Source: Anaeromyxobacter oryzae
Lineage (GTDB): Bacteria; Myxococcota; Myxococcia; Myxococcales; Anaeromyxobacteraceae
Length of the DNA: 64,000 nucleotides
Reading direction: 5' to 3'
Assembly (NCBI RefSeq): GCF_023169945.1
Contig: NZ_AP025591.1
Span: 3,220,481-3,284,480, forward strand
Positions 42,984 to 51,781 of this stretch are shown one piece after another (the stretch's first letter is position 1; each line of letters opens with the position of its first letter). The position numbers were made by a program, and so were the translations under genes. The notes beneath the pieces are model-generated. The model had not been told where the DNA came from. It searched no databases and worked only from the letters and a program-made list of their open reading frames with translations.

Positions 42984-43841
42984 GTGCCGACCTACTCCGT
43001 CACCCTCGAGACCGATCAGCCGCGCGCAGAGGACCTCTCCGCCGAGCTCTGGGAGCACGGCGCGAGCGGGGTGGAGGTGCGGGACGGGGAGGGTACGCCG
43101 ATGCCGGGCCTCCCGGTGCCGCCGCCCGGCCGCGCGATCCTGGTCGCCTGGTTCGCCGACCTCGACGCGGCCGGCGCCGCCGCGGCCGCGCTCGGGGGCG
43201 CCGTCGCCGAGGTGCCGGACGAGGACTGGGGCGAGACGTGGAAGAAGGGGCTCGGTCCGATGACGATCGGCCGGGTCTTCGTCCGCCCGTCGTGGGTGGA
43301 CGCGCCCGTCCCCGCCGGCCTCGCCGAGGTGGTGCTGGACCCCGGGATGGCGTTCGGGACCGGCACGCACCCCACCACCTCGCTCTGCCTCGCGGCGCTC
43401 TCCGACCTGCTCGCGGCGCGCCCGGGCGCCTCGGTGCTCGACGTCGGCACCGGCTCCGGCCTCCTCGCCATCGCGGCGCGGAAGCTCGGTGCCGGCCGCG
43501 TCGCCGGGAACGACAACGATCCGGTCGCGGTCGACGTCGCGCGGGAGAACGCCGAGCGGAACGGCGCCTCGCTCGAGCTGACGGTCGCGCCGCTCCCGGC
43601 GATCCGCGGCCCCTTCGACCTCGTCGTCGCGAACATCCTCGCGAACACGCTCGTCGAGCTCGCGCCGCAGCTCGCCGCCCAGCTCGCCCCGGGCGGCGTC
43701 GTGCTCCTCTCCGGCATCCTCGCGCCGCAGGCGGACGAGGTCCGCGCCGCGTACGTCGCGCAGGGGCTCGCGCCGGTCCCGGGCGGCGACCGCCTCGAGG
43801 GCGAGTGGGCGCTCCTCGCGCTGGGGAAGAAGCACGCGTGA
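42984..43841 (+). CDS. prmA: ribosomal protein L11 methyltransferase
   Basis: A 285-residue SAM-dependent methyltransferase that trimethylates ribosomal protein L11. The N-terminal substrate domain (1-95) ends with the family motif DEDWGETWKKGLGPMTIG. The Rossmann part has GMAFGTGTHPTTSLCL, motif I LDVGTGSGLLAIAA and the active-site VVANILANTLVELAP. The start is a choice: the GTG used here gives the usual beginning (PTYSVTLET); an in-frame ATG at 42936 would add 16 unusual residues. It overlaps rsmE by four bases (GTGA), a pairing common in bacteria. Confidence 0.93.
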   Translation: MPTYSVTLETDQPRAEDLSAELWEHGASGVEVRDGEGTPMPGLPVPPPGRAILVAWFADLDAAGAAAAALGGAVAEVPDEDWGETWKKGLGPMTIGRVFVRPSWVDAPVPAGLAEVVLDPGMAFGTGTHPTTSLCLAALSDLLAARPGASVLDVGTGSGLLAIAARKLGAGRVAGNDNDPVAVDVARENAERNGASLELTVAPLPAIRGPFDLVVANILANTLVELAPQLAAQLAPGGVVLLSGILAPQADEVRAAYVAQGLAPVPGGDRLEGEWALLALGKKHA

Positions 43842-44560
43842 CCGTCCGGCGCGTCCACCTCCCTCCGGCGCGGATCGCCGGGGACCGCGCGGCGCTCACG
43901 GAGGAGGCGCGTCACTACCTGCGCGACGTGCTCCGGCTGGCCGCCGGCGCGGCGATCGAGGTCTTCGACGGCGCAGGCGGCGCGTACGACGCGACCATCG
44001 GCCCCGGGTTCGAGGCGCTCGCCCTCGGGCCGCGCCGCGAGGCGCCGCGCGCCGGCGCGGAGATCGCGCTGCTCTTCGCGCTCTCCAAGGGCGAGAAGAT
44101 GGACCTCGTCGTCCAGAAGGCGACGGAGCTCGGCGTCGCGGTCATCGCGCCGTTCGCGGCGGAGCGGTCGGTCGTGCGCCTCGAGGCGGAGAAGGGCGCG
44201 GAGCGCGCCGGCCGCTGGCGGCGGATCGCCGAGGAGGCGGCGCGGCAGTGCGGGCGCGCCGACGTGCCGGACGTCCTCGCGCCCGCGCCCCTCGCCGCCG
44301 CGCTCGCCGCGCTGCCGCCCGGCGCCGCCACGTTCGTGTTCCACCCCGGCGGCGCGCCGCTCGCGACGGCGACGCCGACGGGCGCACCGGTGTACGCCGC
44401 GGTGGTCGGACCGGAGGGCGGGCTCACCCCGGGCGAGCTCGAGGCGTGCGAGCGGGCGGGCGCCCGCCGCGCCGGGCTCGGCCCGCGCGTGCTCCGCGCG
44501 GAGACCGCGGCCATCGCGTCGGTGACGCTCCTCCAGGCGCGCTTCGGCGATCTCGGGTGA
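43838..44560 (+). CDS. rsmE: 16S rRNA (uracil-1498-N3)-methyltransferase RsmE
   Basis: A 240-residue SPOUT methyltransferase that methylates N3 of U1498 in 16S rRNA. The N-terminal PUA-like part includes EEARHYLRDVLRLA. The catalytic part has ALSKGEKMDLVVQKATELGV, EEAARQCGRADVP and the SAM-binding knot VVGPEGGLTPGELE and LGPRVLRAETA. GTG start overlapping the prmA stop, so translation is coupled. The family length is complete. Confidence 0.96.
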   Translation: MTVRRVHLPPARIAGDRAALTEEARHYLRDVLRLAAGAAIEVFDGAGGAYDATIGPGFEALALGPRREAPRAGAEIALLFALSKGEKMDLVVQKATELGVAVIAPFAAERSVVRLEAEKGAERAGRWRRIAEEAARQCGRADVPDVLAPAPLAAALAALPPGAATFVFHPGGAPLATATPTGAPVYAAVVGPEGGLTPGELEACERAGARRAGLGPRVLRAETAAIASVTLLQARFGDLG

Positions 44561-44587
44561 TGACCCGCCGCGCGCGGGGCCGCTTGC

Positions 44588-44616
44588 TTGACCCCCGTCG
44601 CCTCCGCCCGTAGCCT
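44588..44616 (+). promoter_or_regulatory. promoter for the zinc-ribbon/RDD gene, leaderless arrangement
   Basis: TTGACC, 17 bp, then TAGCCT (3/6). The predicted start of transcription falls on or next to the GTG start codon at 44623, and there is no ribosome site between, so the message would be leaderless. Confidence 0.5.
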
Positions 44617-44622
44617 CCCGGC

Positions 44623-45648
44623 GTGCGCTGTCCGCGGTGCCAGCAGGAGACGATGGACGGGGCGGTCTTCTGCCCCGCGTGCGGCGCGCCCCTCGCGCTC
44701 CGTCCGGAGCCCTCGGTCCGGCCGCTCGACGCGTCCGTCTCGCTCGATCGTCGCGCCGCCGTGCGGACGCCGGTCGCGACGGCGCCCCTCGCGCTCGCCG
44801 AGACGCAGGGCGACCTCACGCAGCGCCTCGATCCCGTACCGGAGCCGCCGGCCCGGACCCGAAACGTCGCGGCGCGCGCGCCCGCCGTCGTGGACCCCTC
44901 GCGCTCGCACTGGGACCTCGGGTCCGCCCTCGGGGGCGCCGCCGATCGGACCTTCGCGCCCGGCGAGCTACCGCTCCCCGCCGACTCCGCCCGGACGGGC
45001 CTCCTGCCGCGTCCCGCCGCAGGGCGCGCGCCGCCGCTCGATGCGCCCGGTCCGGTCGCGACCCGACCCGAGCCGTCCGGCCTCCCGCGCGCGTCGGTCG
45101 CGGCGGCCTCGGAGCCCGGAGGCCCCGCCCTCGCGGCCGAGGCGAGCCCCGAGCCCGCGCTCGACCTCGGCGCGCTCCCCGATCCCGAGGTGGACGCCGT
45201 CGAGGTGCACCTCCGCCGCGCTCCCACGTGGCGCCGCATCGCCGCATGGGCGATCGATTGCGCGCCGTTCGTGGCGCTGCTCGTGTTCGCCCTCCGCGCG
45301 CTCCAGGCGGGCGACGGCGTGGGCTCGACGTGGGGCCGCCTCGGCGCGGTCGCCGCGGACGCAGGGGTGACGCTGCCGGTGGCGGTCGGGACGGTGATCC
45401 TGCTGCTGGTCTACCAGACGCTCTGCCATGCGCTCGCCGGCGCCACCCTCGGCAAGTGGATCGCCGGGCTCCGCGTCGTGGGGCCGGACGGCGCGCGCCC
45501 GTCTCTGGGTCGCAGCACCGGGCGCGCGATCCTGTCCGTCGTGTCGGTCGCGGTGCTCGGCCTCGGGCTCCTCCTCGCCCTGTTCACGGTCAGCGGCAGG
45601 GCGCTGCACGACCTCCTCGCCCGGACGTGGGTGGTCGAGGCGCCTTGA
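44623..45648 (+). CDS. zinc-ribbon and RDD-domain membrane protein
   Basis: A 341-residue protein. The first 24 residues are a zinc ribbon with CPRC and CPAC. A long Pro/Ala/Arg-rich linker reaches to about 195. An RDD domain (about 205-340) follows with three to four membrane segments; its start WRRIAAWAIDCAPF holds the conserved Arg and Asp, and TLGKWIAGLRVVGPDGARPSLGR is the family's second motif. RDD proteins are often small-molecule or ion transporters of unknown specificity, and the ribbon suggests metal or protein sensing. It precedes the GspE_N-GAF-HEAT gene by 32 bp. Confidence 0.85.
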   Translation: MRCPRCQQETMDGAVFCPACGAPLALRPEPSVRPLDASVSLDRRAAVRTPVATAPLALAETQGDLTQRLDPVPEPPARTRNVAARAPAVVDPSRSHWDLGSALGGAADRTFAPGELPLPADSARTGLLPRPAAGRAPPLDAPGPVATRPEPSGLPRASVAAASEPGGPALAAEASPEPALDLGALPDPEVDAVEVHLRRAPTWRRIAAWAIDCAPFVALLVFALRALQAGDGVGSTWGRLGAVAADAGVTLPVAVGTVILLLVYQTLCHALAGATLGKWIAGLRVVGPDGARPSLGRSTGRAILSVVSVAVLGLGLLLALFTVSGRALHDLLARTWVVEAP

Positions 45649-45673
45649 CCCCTGCCCGTGGGGGTCCTACAAC
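45645..45673 (+). promoter_or_regulatory. promoter for the GspE_N-GAF-HEAT gene, leaderless arrangement
   Basis: TTGACC (overlapping the stop codon of the RDD gene), 17 bp, then TACAAC (4/6). The GTG start codon lies seven bases after the -10 box, at the expected transcription start, and no ribosome site precedes it. This is the best of the leaderless candidates. Confidence 0.55.
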
Positions 45674-45680
45674 CGACCAC

Positions 45681-48167
45681 GTGCCGACGGACCTCGCCGC
45701 CCTCCTCGTGGACGAAGGAGCGGTCGCGGCCGACGCGATGGAGCGCGCCGAGGCGCGCCGCCGCGAGGCCGGCGGCGCGCTCGATACGGCGCTGCTCGAG
45801 CTCGGCCTCGTCGACGAGGAGCGGCTGGTCGACGCTCTTTCACGCGCGGCGGACCTCCCGCCGGCTCCGGCCGCGGCGTGGGAGGAGGCCGACCCCCGCG
45901 CGCGCCGGGTGTTCCCGTCCCGCGTCGCCGAGCGGCACGGGCTCGCCCCGTTCGCCCTCGGAGATCGCGAGCTCTCGCTCGTCGCCACGTACCCGGTCGA
46001 CCTCGCGCTCCTCGACGAGATCAGCTTCATGCTCTCCCTCCACCTCACGGCGCACGTCGGGCCGGAGTGGCGGGTGCGAGCGCTCATCCACCGCCTCTAC
46101 GGCGGCCCGCTCGAGCCGCGCCTCGCCGCGCTCGCGGCGGGGACCGGCGCGCCGCGCCCCGCGGACGCGCCGCCCGACCCCGCGCCGGCGGCCGCCGCGC
46201 CCGACGACGGCTTCGGCGCCCCGGACGCCTCCATCGCCGACGCGCCGCCCGTGCGCGCGGCGCGCCGCGGGTTCGCCCGCGACGCGTCCGAGCCGCTCGA
46301 GCCGCTCGCCGCCGCGCTCGCCCAGGCGCTCGAGTCCGAGGACCTCGCGTCGCTGTTCGTGGACGAGGAGGACTTCACGCGCGAGCCCGCCGCCGGCCCC
46401 GCGCCGGCGTCGCCGGACGCCTCGGAGGACGAGCTCGCCGGGCCGCCCGCGCCCGCTTCCGACGAGGTCGATCCCCGGCGCGAGGAGGAGGCGGGGGACG
46501 CGGAGCCGGAGCCCGCGCCGCGCGCCGCGCCGGACCGGACCGCCCCGCCGCGGTGGTCCCTCGACGAGGCGCGCGCCACGCTCGCCGCCGCCCCGACGCG
46601 CGAGGAGGTGGTCCTCGCGGCGCTGCGCTACGCGCGCGACTTCTTCGAGTTCGCCGCGATGTTCGCGGTCACCCGCGACGCGGTCGTGGGGCACGACGCG
46701 CTCGGGACGGAGGACGCGCGGGAGCGCTGCCGCGGCGTCGCGATCTACACGAGCGACCCCGGCCTCTTCCGGACGGTCATCGACACCCGCGCCCCGCACC
46801 TCGGGCCGATGCCGCGCGGGGCCTCGGGCAACGAGGCGATCCTCGACGGCCTCGCGCGCGGCACCCCGCGCACGACGCTCGTCTTCCCGGTGCTGCTCCG
46901 GGACCGGACCGTGTGCGTGCTCTACGCCGACAACGGCGAGGCGCCGGTGTCGCCGCGCCGGCTCGGCAATCTCCTGCTGCTGCTCTCGGCGCTGGGCGCC
47001 GCCTTCGAGCGGCTCATCCGCGACCGCAAGGACCGCCGGCGGGGGCGCGCCGCGCCTCCCGCTCGCCCCGAGCCCGTCGAAGGTCGAGCCGATTCCGCGG
47101 CGCAGGTGGAGCCCCGGCCGCATGCGGACGAGGGCTTTGCCGCCCCCGAGCGACCGGAGGACGCCGGCGGCTGGGTCGCGCCCGCGCCCGCGGCGGTGAC
47201 GCCGACGCGTGCTCCGCCGGCCGTGCCCGAGCACGTCGACCCCTGGATGGCGCACGAGCCCGGGCACGCCGCGCTCGACGAGGTCGACATCGACGTGAGC
47301 GATCCCGCGCTGGTCGCTGCGGCCGCCTTCGACGCGGAAGACCTCGCCGCCGCGCTGGTCGAGACCGCGCCCGGCAGCGCCGCGCGGCAGGACGCGATCC
47401 GGCGCCTCGCGGGCCACCCCGCCCAGGCGCTGCCCGCCCTGATCGCCCGGCTCCCCGGCCCCGTCGAGACGGACGACGCCGCGCCGGAGCCCGCCGCCCT
47501 CGGCCCGATCCCGGCCGCCCTCGCCGCGCTCGGCGCCCGCGCCGTCCCGGCGCTCCTCGACGTGGTGGCGGATCCGGATCCCGCCCGGCGCCGCGCGGCG
47601 ACGGTCCTGCTCGGCGCCGCCGGCGACCCCGCGACGTTCTCCGCCCTCGTCGAGCGCGCCCTGGATGCCGACCCGCTCGTCGCGTCCGCCGCGGTCGGCG
47701 CGCTCGGGCAGCACCGGCGCGATCCCGCGATGCGCGGCGTCTCGGAGAAGCTCCGGCGCGCGCTGCTCTCGGGGCTGCCGGCGCGATCCGCGAGCGCCGC
47801 GCGCGCGCTCGGCGCGCTGCGCGACGCGGAGGCGATCCCGCTCCTCGTGCAAGTGCTCGAGGCGATGGACGCCGCCGCCCGCGACGCCGCCGCCGACGCG
47901 CTCGCGCGCATCACGCTCCAGCGGCTCGGGACGGATCCCCGCCGGTGGCTCGGGTGGTGGAAGGAGAACCGCGGCCGCGGTCGCGCCGAGTGGCTCTTCT
48001 CCGGCCTCACGAGCGCGGATCGCGCGGTGCGCGTCGAGGCCGCCGCGGAGCTCGCCGACGCCGCGGCGCCGCCGGTCGACTACTCGGCCGACGCGCCGCC
48101 CGCCGAGCGCGAGAGCGCGGCGCGCGCCTGGGCCGGCTGGTGGGCCCGCTCCGGACGGATCCTGTAG
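45681..48167 (+). CDS. GspE_N - GAF - HEAT-repeat protein
   Basis: An 828-residue soluble protein with a rare domain order. Residues 1-135 match the N-terminal domain of type II secretion/type IV pilus ATPases (GspE_N/Msh[23 protein letters not shown], then [27 protein letters not shown]). There is no ATPase. An acidic linker leads to a GAF-like domain (about 292-450: [40 protein letters not shown]). HEAT repeats follow (about 565-745), then a Trp-rich end. MshEN domains bind c-di-GMP in some ATPases, so a role in secondary-messenger or pilus control is possible (inference). Residues near 461-471 (RPEPVEG) come from a palindromic repeat. Confidence 0.75.
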   Translation: MPTDLAALLVDEGAVAADAMERAEARRREAGGALDTALLELGLVDEERLVDALSRAADLPPAPAAAWEEADPRARRVFPSRVAERHGLAPFALGDRELSLVATYPVDLALLDEISFMLSLHLTAHVGPEWRVRALIHRLYGGPLEPRLAALAAGTGAPRPADAPPDPAPAAAAPDDGFGAPDASIADAPPVRAARRGFARDASEPLEPLAAALAQALESEDLASLFVDEEDFTREPAAGPAPASPDASEDELAGPPAPASDEVDPRREEEAGDAEPEPAPRAAPDRTAPPRWSLDEARATLAAAPTREEVVLAALRYARDFFEFAAMFAVTRDAVVGHDALGTEDARERCRGVAIYTSDPGLFRTVIDTRAPHLGPMPRGASGNEAILDGLARGTPRTTLVFPVLLRDRTVCVLYADNGEAPVSPRRLGNLLLLLSALGAAFERLIRDRKDRRRGRAAPPARPEPVEGRADSAAQVEPRPHADEGFAAPERPEDAGGWVAPAPAAVTPTRAPPAVPEHVDPWMAHEPGHAALDEVDIDVSDPALVAAAAFDAEDLAAALVETAPGSAARQDAIRRLAGHPAQALPALIARLPGPVETDDAAPEPAALGPIPAALAALGARAVPALLDVVADPDPARRRAATVLLGAAGDPATFSALVERALDADPLVASAAVGALGQHRRDPAMRGVSEKLRRALLSGLPARSASAARALGALRDAEAIPLLVQVLEAMDAAARDAAADALARITLQRLGTDPRRWLGWWKENRGRGRAEWLFSGLTSADRAVRVEAAAELADAAAPPVDYSADAPPAERESAARAWAGWWARSGRIL
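47062..47083 (+). repeat. palindromic repeat family B, copy 3 (inside coding sequence)
   Basis: CTCGCCCCGAGCCCGTCGAAGG, translated in frame within [12 protein letters not shown] in the linker between GAF and HEAT parts of the 45681-48167 protein. It shares its first half with the intergenic copy at 40130. Confidence 0.6.
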
Positions 48168-48298
48168 CGGCTCGTCCAGCTCCGCTCGCGCCGCGTGGCG
48201 CGCGCGAGCGCGCGGGGCCGGAGGCGGCGCGCACCCCGCGCGGTCCGGAACCGCGCTCCAGCAGGGGTTTCTTCGCGCGCGCCACGCGGCGGAAGCGC

Positions 48299-48328
48299 TT
48301 GCCCCGGTCGGATCGCGGTCGCTATGCT
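48299..48328 (+). promoter_or_regulatory. sigma70-type promoter for the carboxyltransferase gene
   Basis: TTGCCC (4/6), 18 bp, then TATGCT (4/6), giving a leader of about 30 bases that contains GAGG nine bases before the ATG at 48367. Confidence 0.5.
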
Positions 48329-48366
48329 CGCGGCCCACCCGAGCGCACCCCCGCGAGGCCCTTCAC

Positions 48367-49929
48367 ATGCCCGAGTCGATCGATCCCGATCCGCGCAGAG
48401 CGCTGCTCGACCAGCTGAACGCCCGGGCCGAGAAGGGCGGCGGGGACGATCGCATCGCCCGGCAGCACCGCGACGGGAAACTCACCGCGCGTGAACGGAT
48501 CGACGCGTTCCTCGACCCGGGCACGTTCGTCGAGCTGGACAAGTTCAAGACCCACCGCTGCGCGGACTTCGGGATGGACCAGCACAAGGTGCTGGGGGAC
48601 GGCGTCGTCACCGGCTACGGGCTCGTCGAGGGCCGGCAGGTGTTCGTCTTCGCGCAGGACTTCACGGTGTTCGGCGGGTCGCTGTCCGGCGCGTTCTCCG
48701 AGAAGATCTGCAAGGTGATGGACCGGGCGATGGAGGTCGGCTGCCCCGTCATCGGCCTCAACGACTCGGGCGGCGCGCGCATCCAGGAGGGCGTCGTCTC
48801 GCTCGCGGGCTACGCGGACATCTTCCTGCGGAACACGCTCGCGTCGGGGCTCGTCCCGCAGATCTCCGTCATCATGGGCCCGTGCGCGGGCGGCGCCGTG
48901 TACAGCCCCGCCATCACCGACTTCATCTTCATGGTGAAGGACACCTCGTACATGTTCATCACCGGCCCGGACGTGATCCGGGCGGTGACGCACGAGGAGG
49001 TGACGAAGGAGGACCTCGGCGGCGCGCGGACCCACGCGACGCGCTCCGGCGTCGCCCACTTCGCCCTCGACACCGAGGAGGCGACGCTCCGGGCGGTGCG
49101 CGAGCTCGTGAGCTTCCTCCCGCTGAACAACGCCGACGACCCGCCGGTCCAGCCCTGCTCGGACGACGTGGCCCGCCGCGACGACGCCCTCAAGACGCTC
49201 GTCCCGGACAGCCCGACCCGCCCCTACGACATGAAGGAGGTGATCCGGGCGATCGTCGACGATCGGCACTTCTTCGAGGTGTCCGAGCACTTCGCGACGA
49301 ACATCGTGATCGGGTTCGCGCGGCTGAACGGCAAGCCCGTCGGGATCGTCGCGAACCAGCCGGCGATGCTCGCCGGCGTCCTCGACATCGACGCCTCCGT
49401 GAAGGCCGCCCGGTTCGTGCGCTTCTGCGACGCCTTCAACATCCCGCTCCTCACGCTCGTCGACGTCCCCGGCTTCCTCCCCGGTACGGACCAGGAGTGG
49501 AACGGGATCATCAGCCACGGCGCGAAGCTCCTGTTCGCGTTCGCCGAGGCGACCGTCCCGAAGGTCACCGTCATCACGCGGAAGGCGTACGGCGGCGCCT
49601 ACGACGTCATGGCCTCGAAGCACATCCGCGCCGACGTGAACTACGCCTGGCCGGGCGCCGAGGTCGCGGTGATGGGCCCCGAGGGCGCGGTGAACATCAT
49701 CTTCAGGAAGGAGCTCGCCGCCGCGAAGGACCCGGTCGCCGAGCGCGCGCGCCTCATCCAGGAGTACCGGGACAAGTTCGCGAACCCGTACAAGGCGGCG
49801 GAGCTCGGCTACGTGGACGAGGTGATCAAGCCGGAGGACACCCGGCCCAAGGTCATCCGCGCGTTCGAGATGCTGCGGACGAAGCGGCAGGAGAACCCGC
49901 CCAAGAAGCACGGGAACATTCCGCTGTAG
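48367..49929 (+). CDS. acyl-CoA carboxylase, carboxyltransferase (beta) subunit
   Basis: A 520-residue biotin-dependent carboxyltransferase of the propionyl/acetyl-CoA type. It transfers carboxylate from carboxybiotin to an acyl-CoA. The N-terminal crotonase-like half has [47 protein letters not shown] and the oxyanion loop [17 protein letters not shown]. The C-terminal half has [31 protein letters not shown] and [15 protein letters not shown]. Ends with KKHGNIPL, typical of this enzyme. A separate biotin carboxylase/carrier gene is at 61958, which could supply the missing part. The first intergenic palindrome after it (49969) could end its transcript. Confidence 0.95.
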   Translation: MPESIDPDPRRALLDQLNARAEKGGGDDRIARQHRDGKLTARERIDAFLDPGTFVELDKFKTHRCADFGMDQHKVLGDGVVTGYGLVEGRQVFVFAQDFTVFGGSLSGAFSEKICKVMDRAMEVGCPVIGLNDSGGARIQEGVVSLAGYADIFLRNTLASGLVPQISVIMGPCAGGAVYSPAITDFIFMVKDTSYMFITGPDVIRAVTHEEVTKEDLGGARTHATRSGVAHFALDTEEATLRAVRELVSFLPLNNADDPPVQPCSDDVARRDDALKTLVPDSPTRPYDMKEVIRAIVDDRHFFEVSEHFATNIVIGFARLNGKPVGIVANQPAMLAGVLDIDASVKAARFVRFCDAFNIPLLTLVDVPGFLPGTDQEWNGIISHGAKLLFAFAEATVPKVTVITRKAYGGAYDVMASKHIRADVNYAWPGAEVAVMGPEGAVNIIFRKELAAAKDPVAERARLIQEYRDKFANPYKAAELGYVDEVIKPEDTRPKVIRAFEMLRTKRQENPPKKHGNIPL

Positions 49930-49968
49930 GGGCGCTCGTCGAAGGGTCGCCTCGGCGGTTCTCGGAAG

Positions 49969-50013
49969 TCCTCCCCTCTCCCCCACCGGGGGAGAGGGCC
50001 AGGGTGAAGGCGG
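49969..50013. repeat. palindromic repeat family A, copy 3
   Basis: The same core hairpin CCCTCTCCCCC-ACC-GGGGGAGAGGG as at 11535, 40 bp after the carboxyltransferase gene. With copy 4, in the same orientation, it brackets the I9 lipoprotein gene. Confidence 0.85.
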
Positions 50014-50034
50014 CGGACGCGCCCGTCGAACCCA

Positions 50035-50412
50035 TCAATCCACGGACACGAGCTGATCCTGCTCGACGTAGCAGACGGTCGGCTCCTCCGACAGCGCAGG
50101 TGCCCTCGAATCGTCGAGGCTCATCGCGAACCCGTTGATGATTCCCCACTCGGACAGGATGTGCCCGCCGTACTCGGCTGCCAGCAGCGTGGCGACCGCG
50201 TGGAGGTCCCGGACGTCGGCGTTCAGGATCACGATCCATCGTCCGCTCACGCCGCCGCTCGTCGGCACGATGAGCTTCGCCGGGGGCTGCGTGCCGCCCG
50301 GGCCGCACGCGTAAGCAGTCTGCGGCTGGTCGACGCGGCTCGGGCTCGAGCCGCCGCAACCGAGGGCCACGCCGGCAGCCACGATCAAGGAGAGCAACGC
50401 GTTCCGAGTCAT
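50035..50412 (-). CDS. stand-alone peptidase inhibitor I9 (subtilisin propeptide-like) lipoprotein
   Basis: A 125-residue protein: signal peptide with lipobox LGC (Cys19), a Ser/Pro-rich spacer, and from about residue 55 a domain resembling the I9 propeptide of subtilisins: RWIVILNADV, then LLAAEYGGHILSEWGIINGFAMSL, then a SEEPTVCYVEQDQLVSVD ending. In subtilases this fold inhibits and helps fold the adjacent peptidase; no peptidase is attached here. It may inhibit or chaperone a separate S8 enzyme, such as that at 13999, which has no clear I9 domain of its own (speculative). Ribosome site GGAG just before the ATG. It is flanked by two copies of repeat family A. Confidence 0.72.
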   Translation of the reverse strand: MTRNALLSLIVAAGVALGCGGSSPSRVDQPQTAYACGPGGTQPPAKLIVPTSGGVSGRWIVILNADVRDLHAVATLLAAEYGGHILSEWGIINGFAMSLDDSRAPALSEEPTVCYVEQDQLVSVD

Positions 50413-50718
50413 CTCCGCTCCATGGCGTCAACGCACCGTGGATAGGGAACCCGGGCCTCACGTTTCGCGCAAGGGTTTGCGTCGTTGCGGCGATTCACCG
50501 CGCTCGTGAAGGTTGATGGCCGTCGACGCTCCGTGCGCGCGCGGGCTCCCGCTCCTGCGCTCCTCGGGAGAACTTTCCCTCTCCCCCACCGGGGGAGAGG
50601 GCCAGGGTGAGGGGGCCGATCCATGCGGTGCTCGTGGGCGCGCTTGCTCGACGAGTCCGCCGGGTCGCACCGTGCCGCTCCAACACGCCCAGGTCGTCGA
50701 CGCCGAGAATCGGACCTG
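50413..50718. other. intergenic region with repeat copy 4
   Basis: About 305 bp between divergent small genes. It contains the palindromic repeat at 50575-50617. I see no convincing gene; short frames here lack ribosome sites and protein-like patterns. Confidence 0.6.
50575..50617. repeat. palindromic repeat family A, copy 4
   Basis: TTTCCCTCTCCCCC-ACC-GGGGGAGAGGG followed by CCAGGGTGAGGGGG. It is identical to copy 3 through the hairpin and in the same orientation, about 600 bp away. Confidence 0.85.
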
Positions 50719-50985
50719 ATGTTGTTCCCAGCAATGGGCGGACACGGGCGGGTGAGCTGGCTTCCATGGCGCGGTCCGAACCCGGTGCGCTGGACGCTCG
50801 CCCTCGCGCTCTGCGTGGTCGCCGCCTTCGCGGCCGGCTTCCCGTCGGAATGGCGGGACGTAGCCGGCAGGCCGGCGGAGTGGTGGAACGCCTCCGTCCC
50901 GCCGCTGGCGACCTGGGCGGCCCTCGCCGCGCTCGCGGTGGCCCTGCCGCTGTGGCCTCTCCGGCGAAAGGAACCGTTCGTGTGA
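50719..50985 (+). CDS. small membrane protein, unknown function
   Basis: An 88-residue protein with two membrane segments (about residues 24-40 and 60-80). It begins with a short soluble part containing WLPWRGPNPVRWTLAL. The stop is a single TGA, after which the same frame stays open and starts again with PWRGPDPLRNTLAF. This looks like a second, related half (next entry). An in-frame ATG upstream at 50623 is possible but adds an Arg-rich unlikely stretch. No family recognised. Confidence 0.5.
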   Translation: MLFPAMGGHGRVSWLPWRGPNPVRWTLALALCVVAAFAAGFPSEWRDVAGRPAEWWNASVPPLATWAALAALAVALPLWPLRRKEPFV

Positions 50986-51027
50986 CCGTGGCGCGGCCCC
51001 GACCCGCTGCGGAACACGCTGGCGTTC

Positions 51028-51243
51028 GTGATGACGCTGAGCGCGATCGCAGCCGTGCTGCTCGAGCTCGCCACGCTCGAGCGGCGCGCACTTCATGGCA
51101 CGACGGGCAGGGTTCCCGGGGTGTGGATGCTCGTCTCGGCGACGCTGATGTTCGCGAGCGCCGTCGTCTCGACGCGGCGACGCGGGTGGGCGTGGCTGTG
51201 GGCCTGCAACGCGGCCGTGTATTGGTGGCTCTTCCTGAACTGA
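51028..51243 (+). CDS. small membrane protein, paralogous continuation after in-frame TGA
   Basis: 71 residues with three hydrophobic segments, ending GWAWLWACNAAVYWWLFLN. Its frame is the same as that of the preceding gene, and the 14 codons before this start encode PWRGPDPLRNTLAF, closely matching the start of the preceding protein (PWRGPNPVRWTLAL). The element between the two halves is one TGA at 50983-50985. Either this half is read only by readthrough or reinitiation (GTG at 51025 or ATG at 51028), or it is a decaying copy. A sequencing or assembly error at the TGA cannot be excluded. Confidence 0.45.
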   Translation: MMTLSAIAAVLLELATLERRALHGTTGRVPGVWMLVSATLMFASAVVSTRRRGWAWLWACNAAVYWWLFLN

Positions 51244-51266
51244 CGCCTGGAGACCGTCGACGCCGC

Positions 51267-51725
51267 TCAGCCGCGCTCCACGAGCCCCGCGAGCTTCGCC
51301 AGTGACGACCGCCACCCGGCCTCGTTGTCGGCGGGCGGCACGCCGGGCGGCAGCCCGTCGTGCACGGCGAAGAGCTCCGTGCCACCGTCCGCGTCGTCGA
51401 GCGTGATCGTGATCGTCATCTCGCCCTGCAGCGCGGGATCCGCCGTCTCGAACTCGACCACCTCGACGACCTGCTCGTCCGGCACGAGCTTCACGAACCG
51501 GCCGTGGTACGTGTCGGTCTGCGCGGTCGTCTTCCCGGTCCCGGTCGGCGCGTCGTAGGTGAGCGAGATCCGGAACACGCCGCCCTCGCGCGGCTCGAAC
51601 GCGTGCACGTGGCTCGTCATGCCGGTAGGCACCATCCACGTCGCGACGGCGCGCGGGTCGAGGAGCGCGCGGTAGACGCGGGCGCGGGGCGCGTTCAGGT
51701 GGCGCCGGATGCGGGTGGTGCTCAC
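51267..51725 (-). CDS. SRPBCC/AHSA1-domain protein
   Basis: A 152-residue soluble protein of the START/Bet v1-like SRPBCC superfamily, AHSA1 (Hsp90 ATPase activator homologue) branch. Marks: TTRIRRHLNAPRARVYRALLDPRAVATWMVP at the N-terminus (alpha1 and the W), GGVFRISLTYDAP, YHGRFVKLVPDEQVVE and the C-terminal helix with GWRSSLAKLAGLVE. Such proteins bind hydrophobic ligands; function here is unknown. I chose the GTG at 51725 to fit the family start; TTG at 51734 is the alternative. Confidence 0.85.
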   Translation of the reverse strand: MSTTRIRRHLNAPRARVYRALLDPRAVATWMVPTGMTSHVHAFEPREGGVFRISLTYDAPTGTGKTTAQTDTYHGRFVKLVPDEQVVEVVEFETADPALQGEMTITITLDDADGGTELFAVHDGLPPGVPPADNEAGWRSSLAKLAGLVERG

Positions 51726-51781
51726 GAGGAACAACTAGGCTCGCGCAGCCCGCCGGGCAACCCGACCCTGACGCCGCGCGC

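Noticed and set aside
48367..49929. Methylmalonyl-CoA decarboxylase or glutaconyl-CoA decarboxylase alpha
   Set aside because: No adjacent sodium-pump subunits; sequence fits the acyl-CoA carboxylase beta type better.
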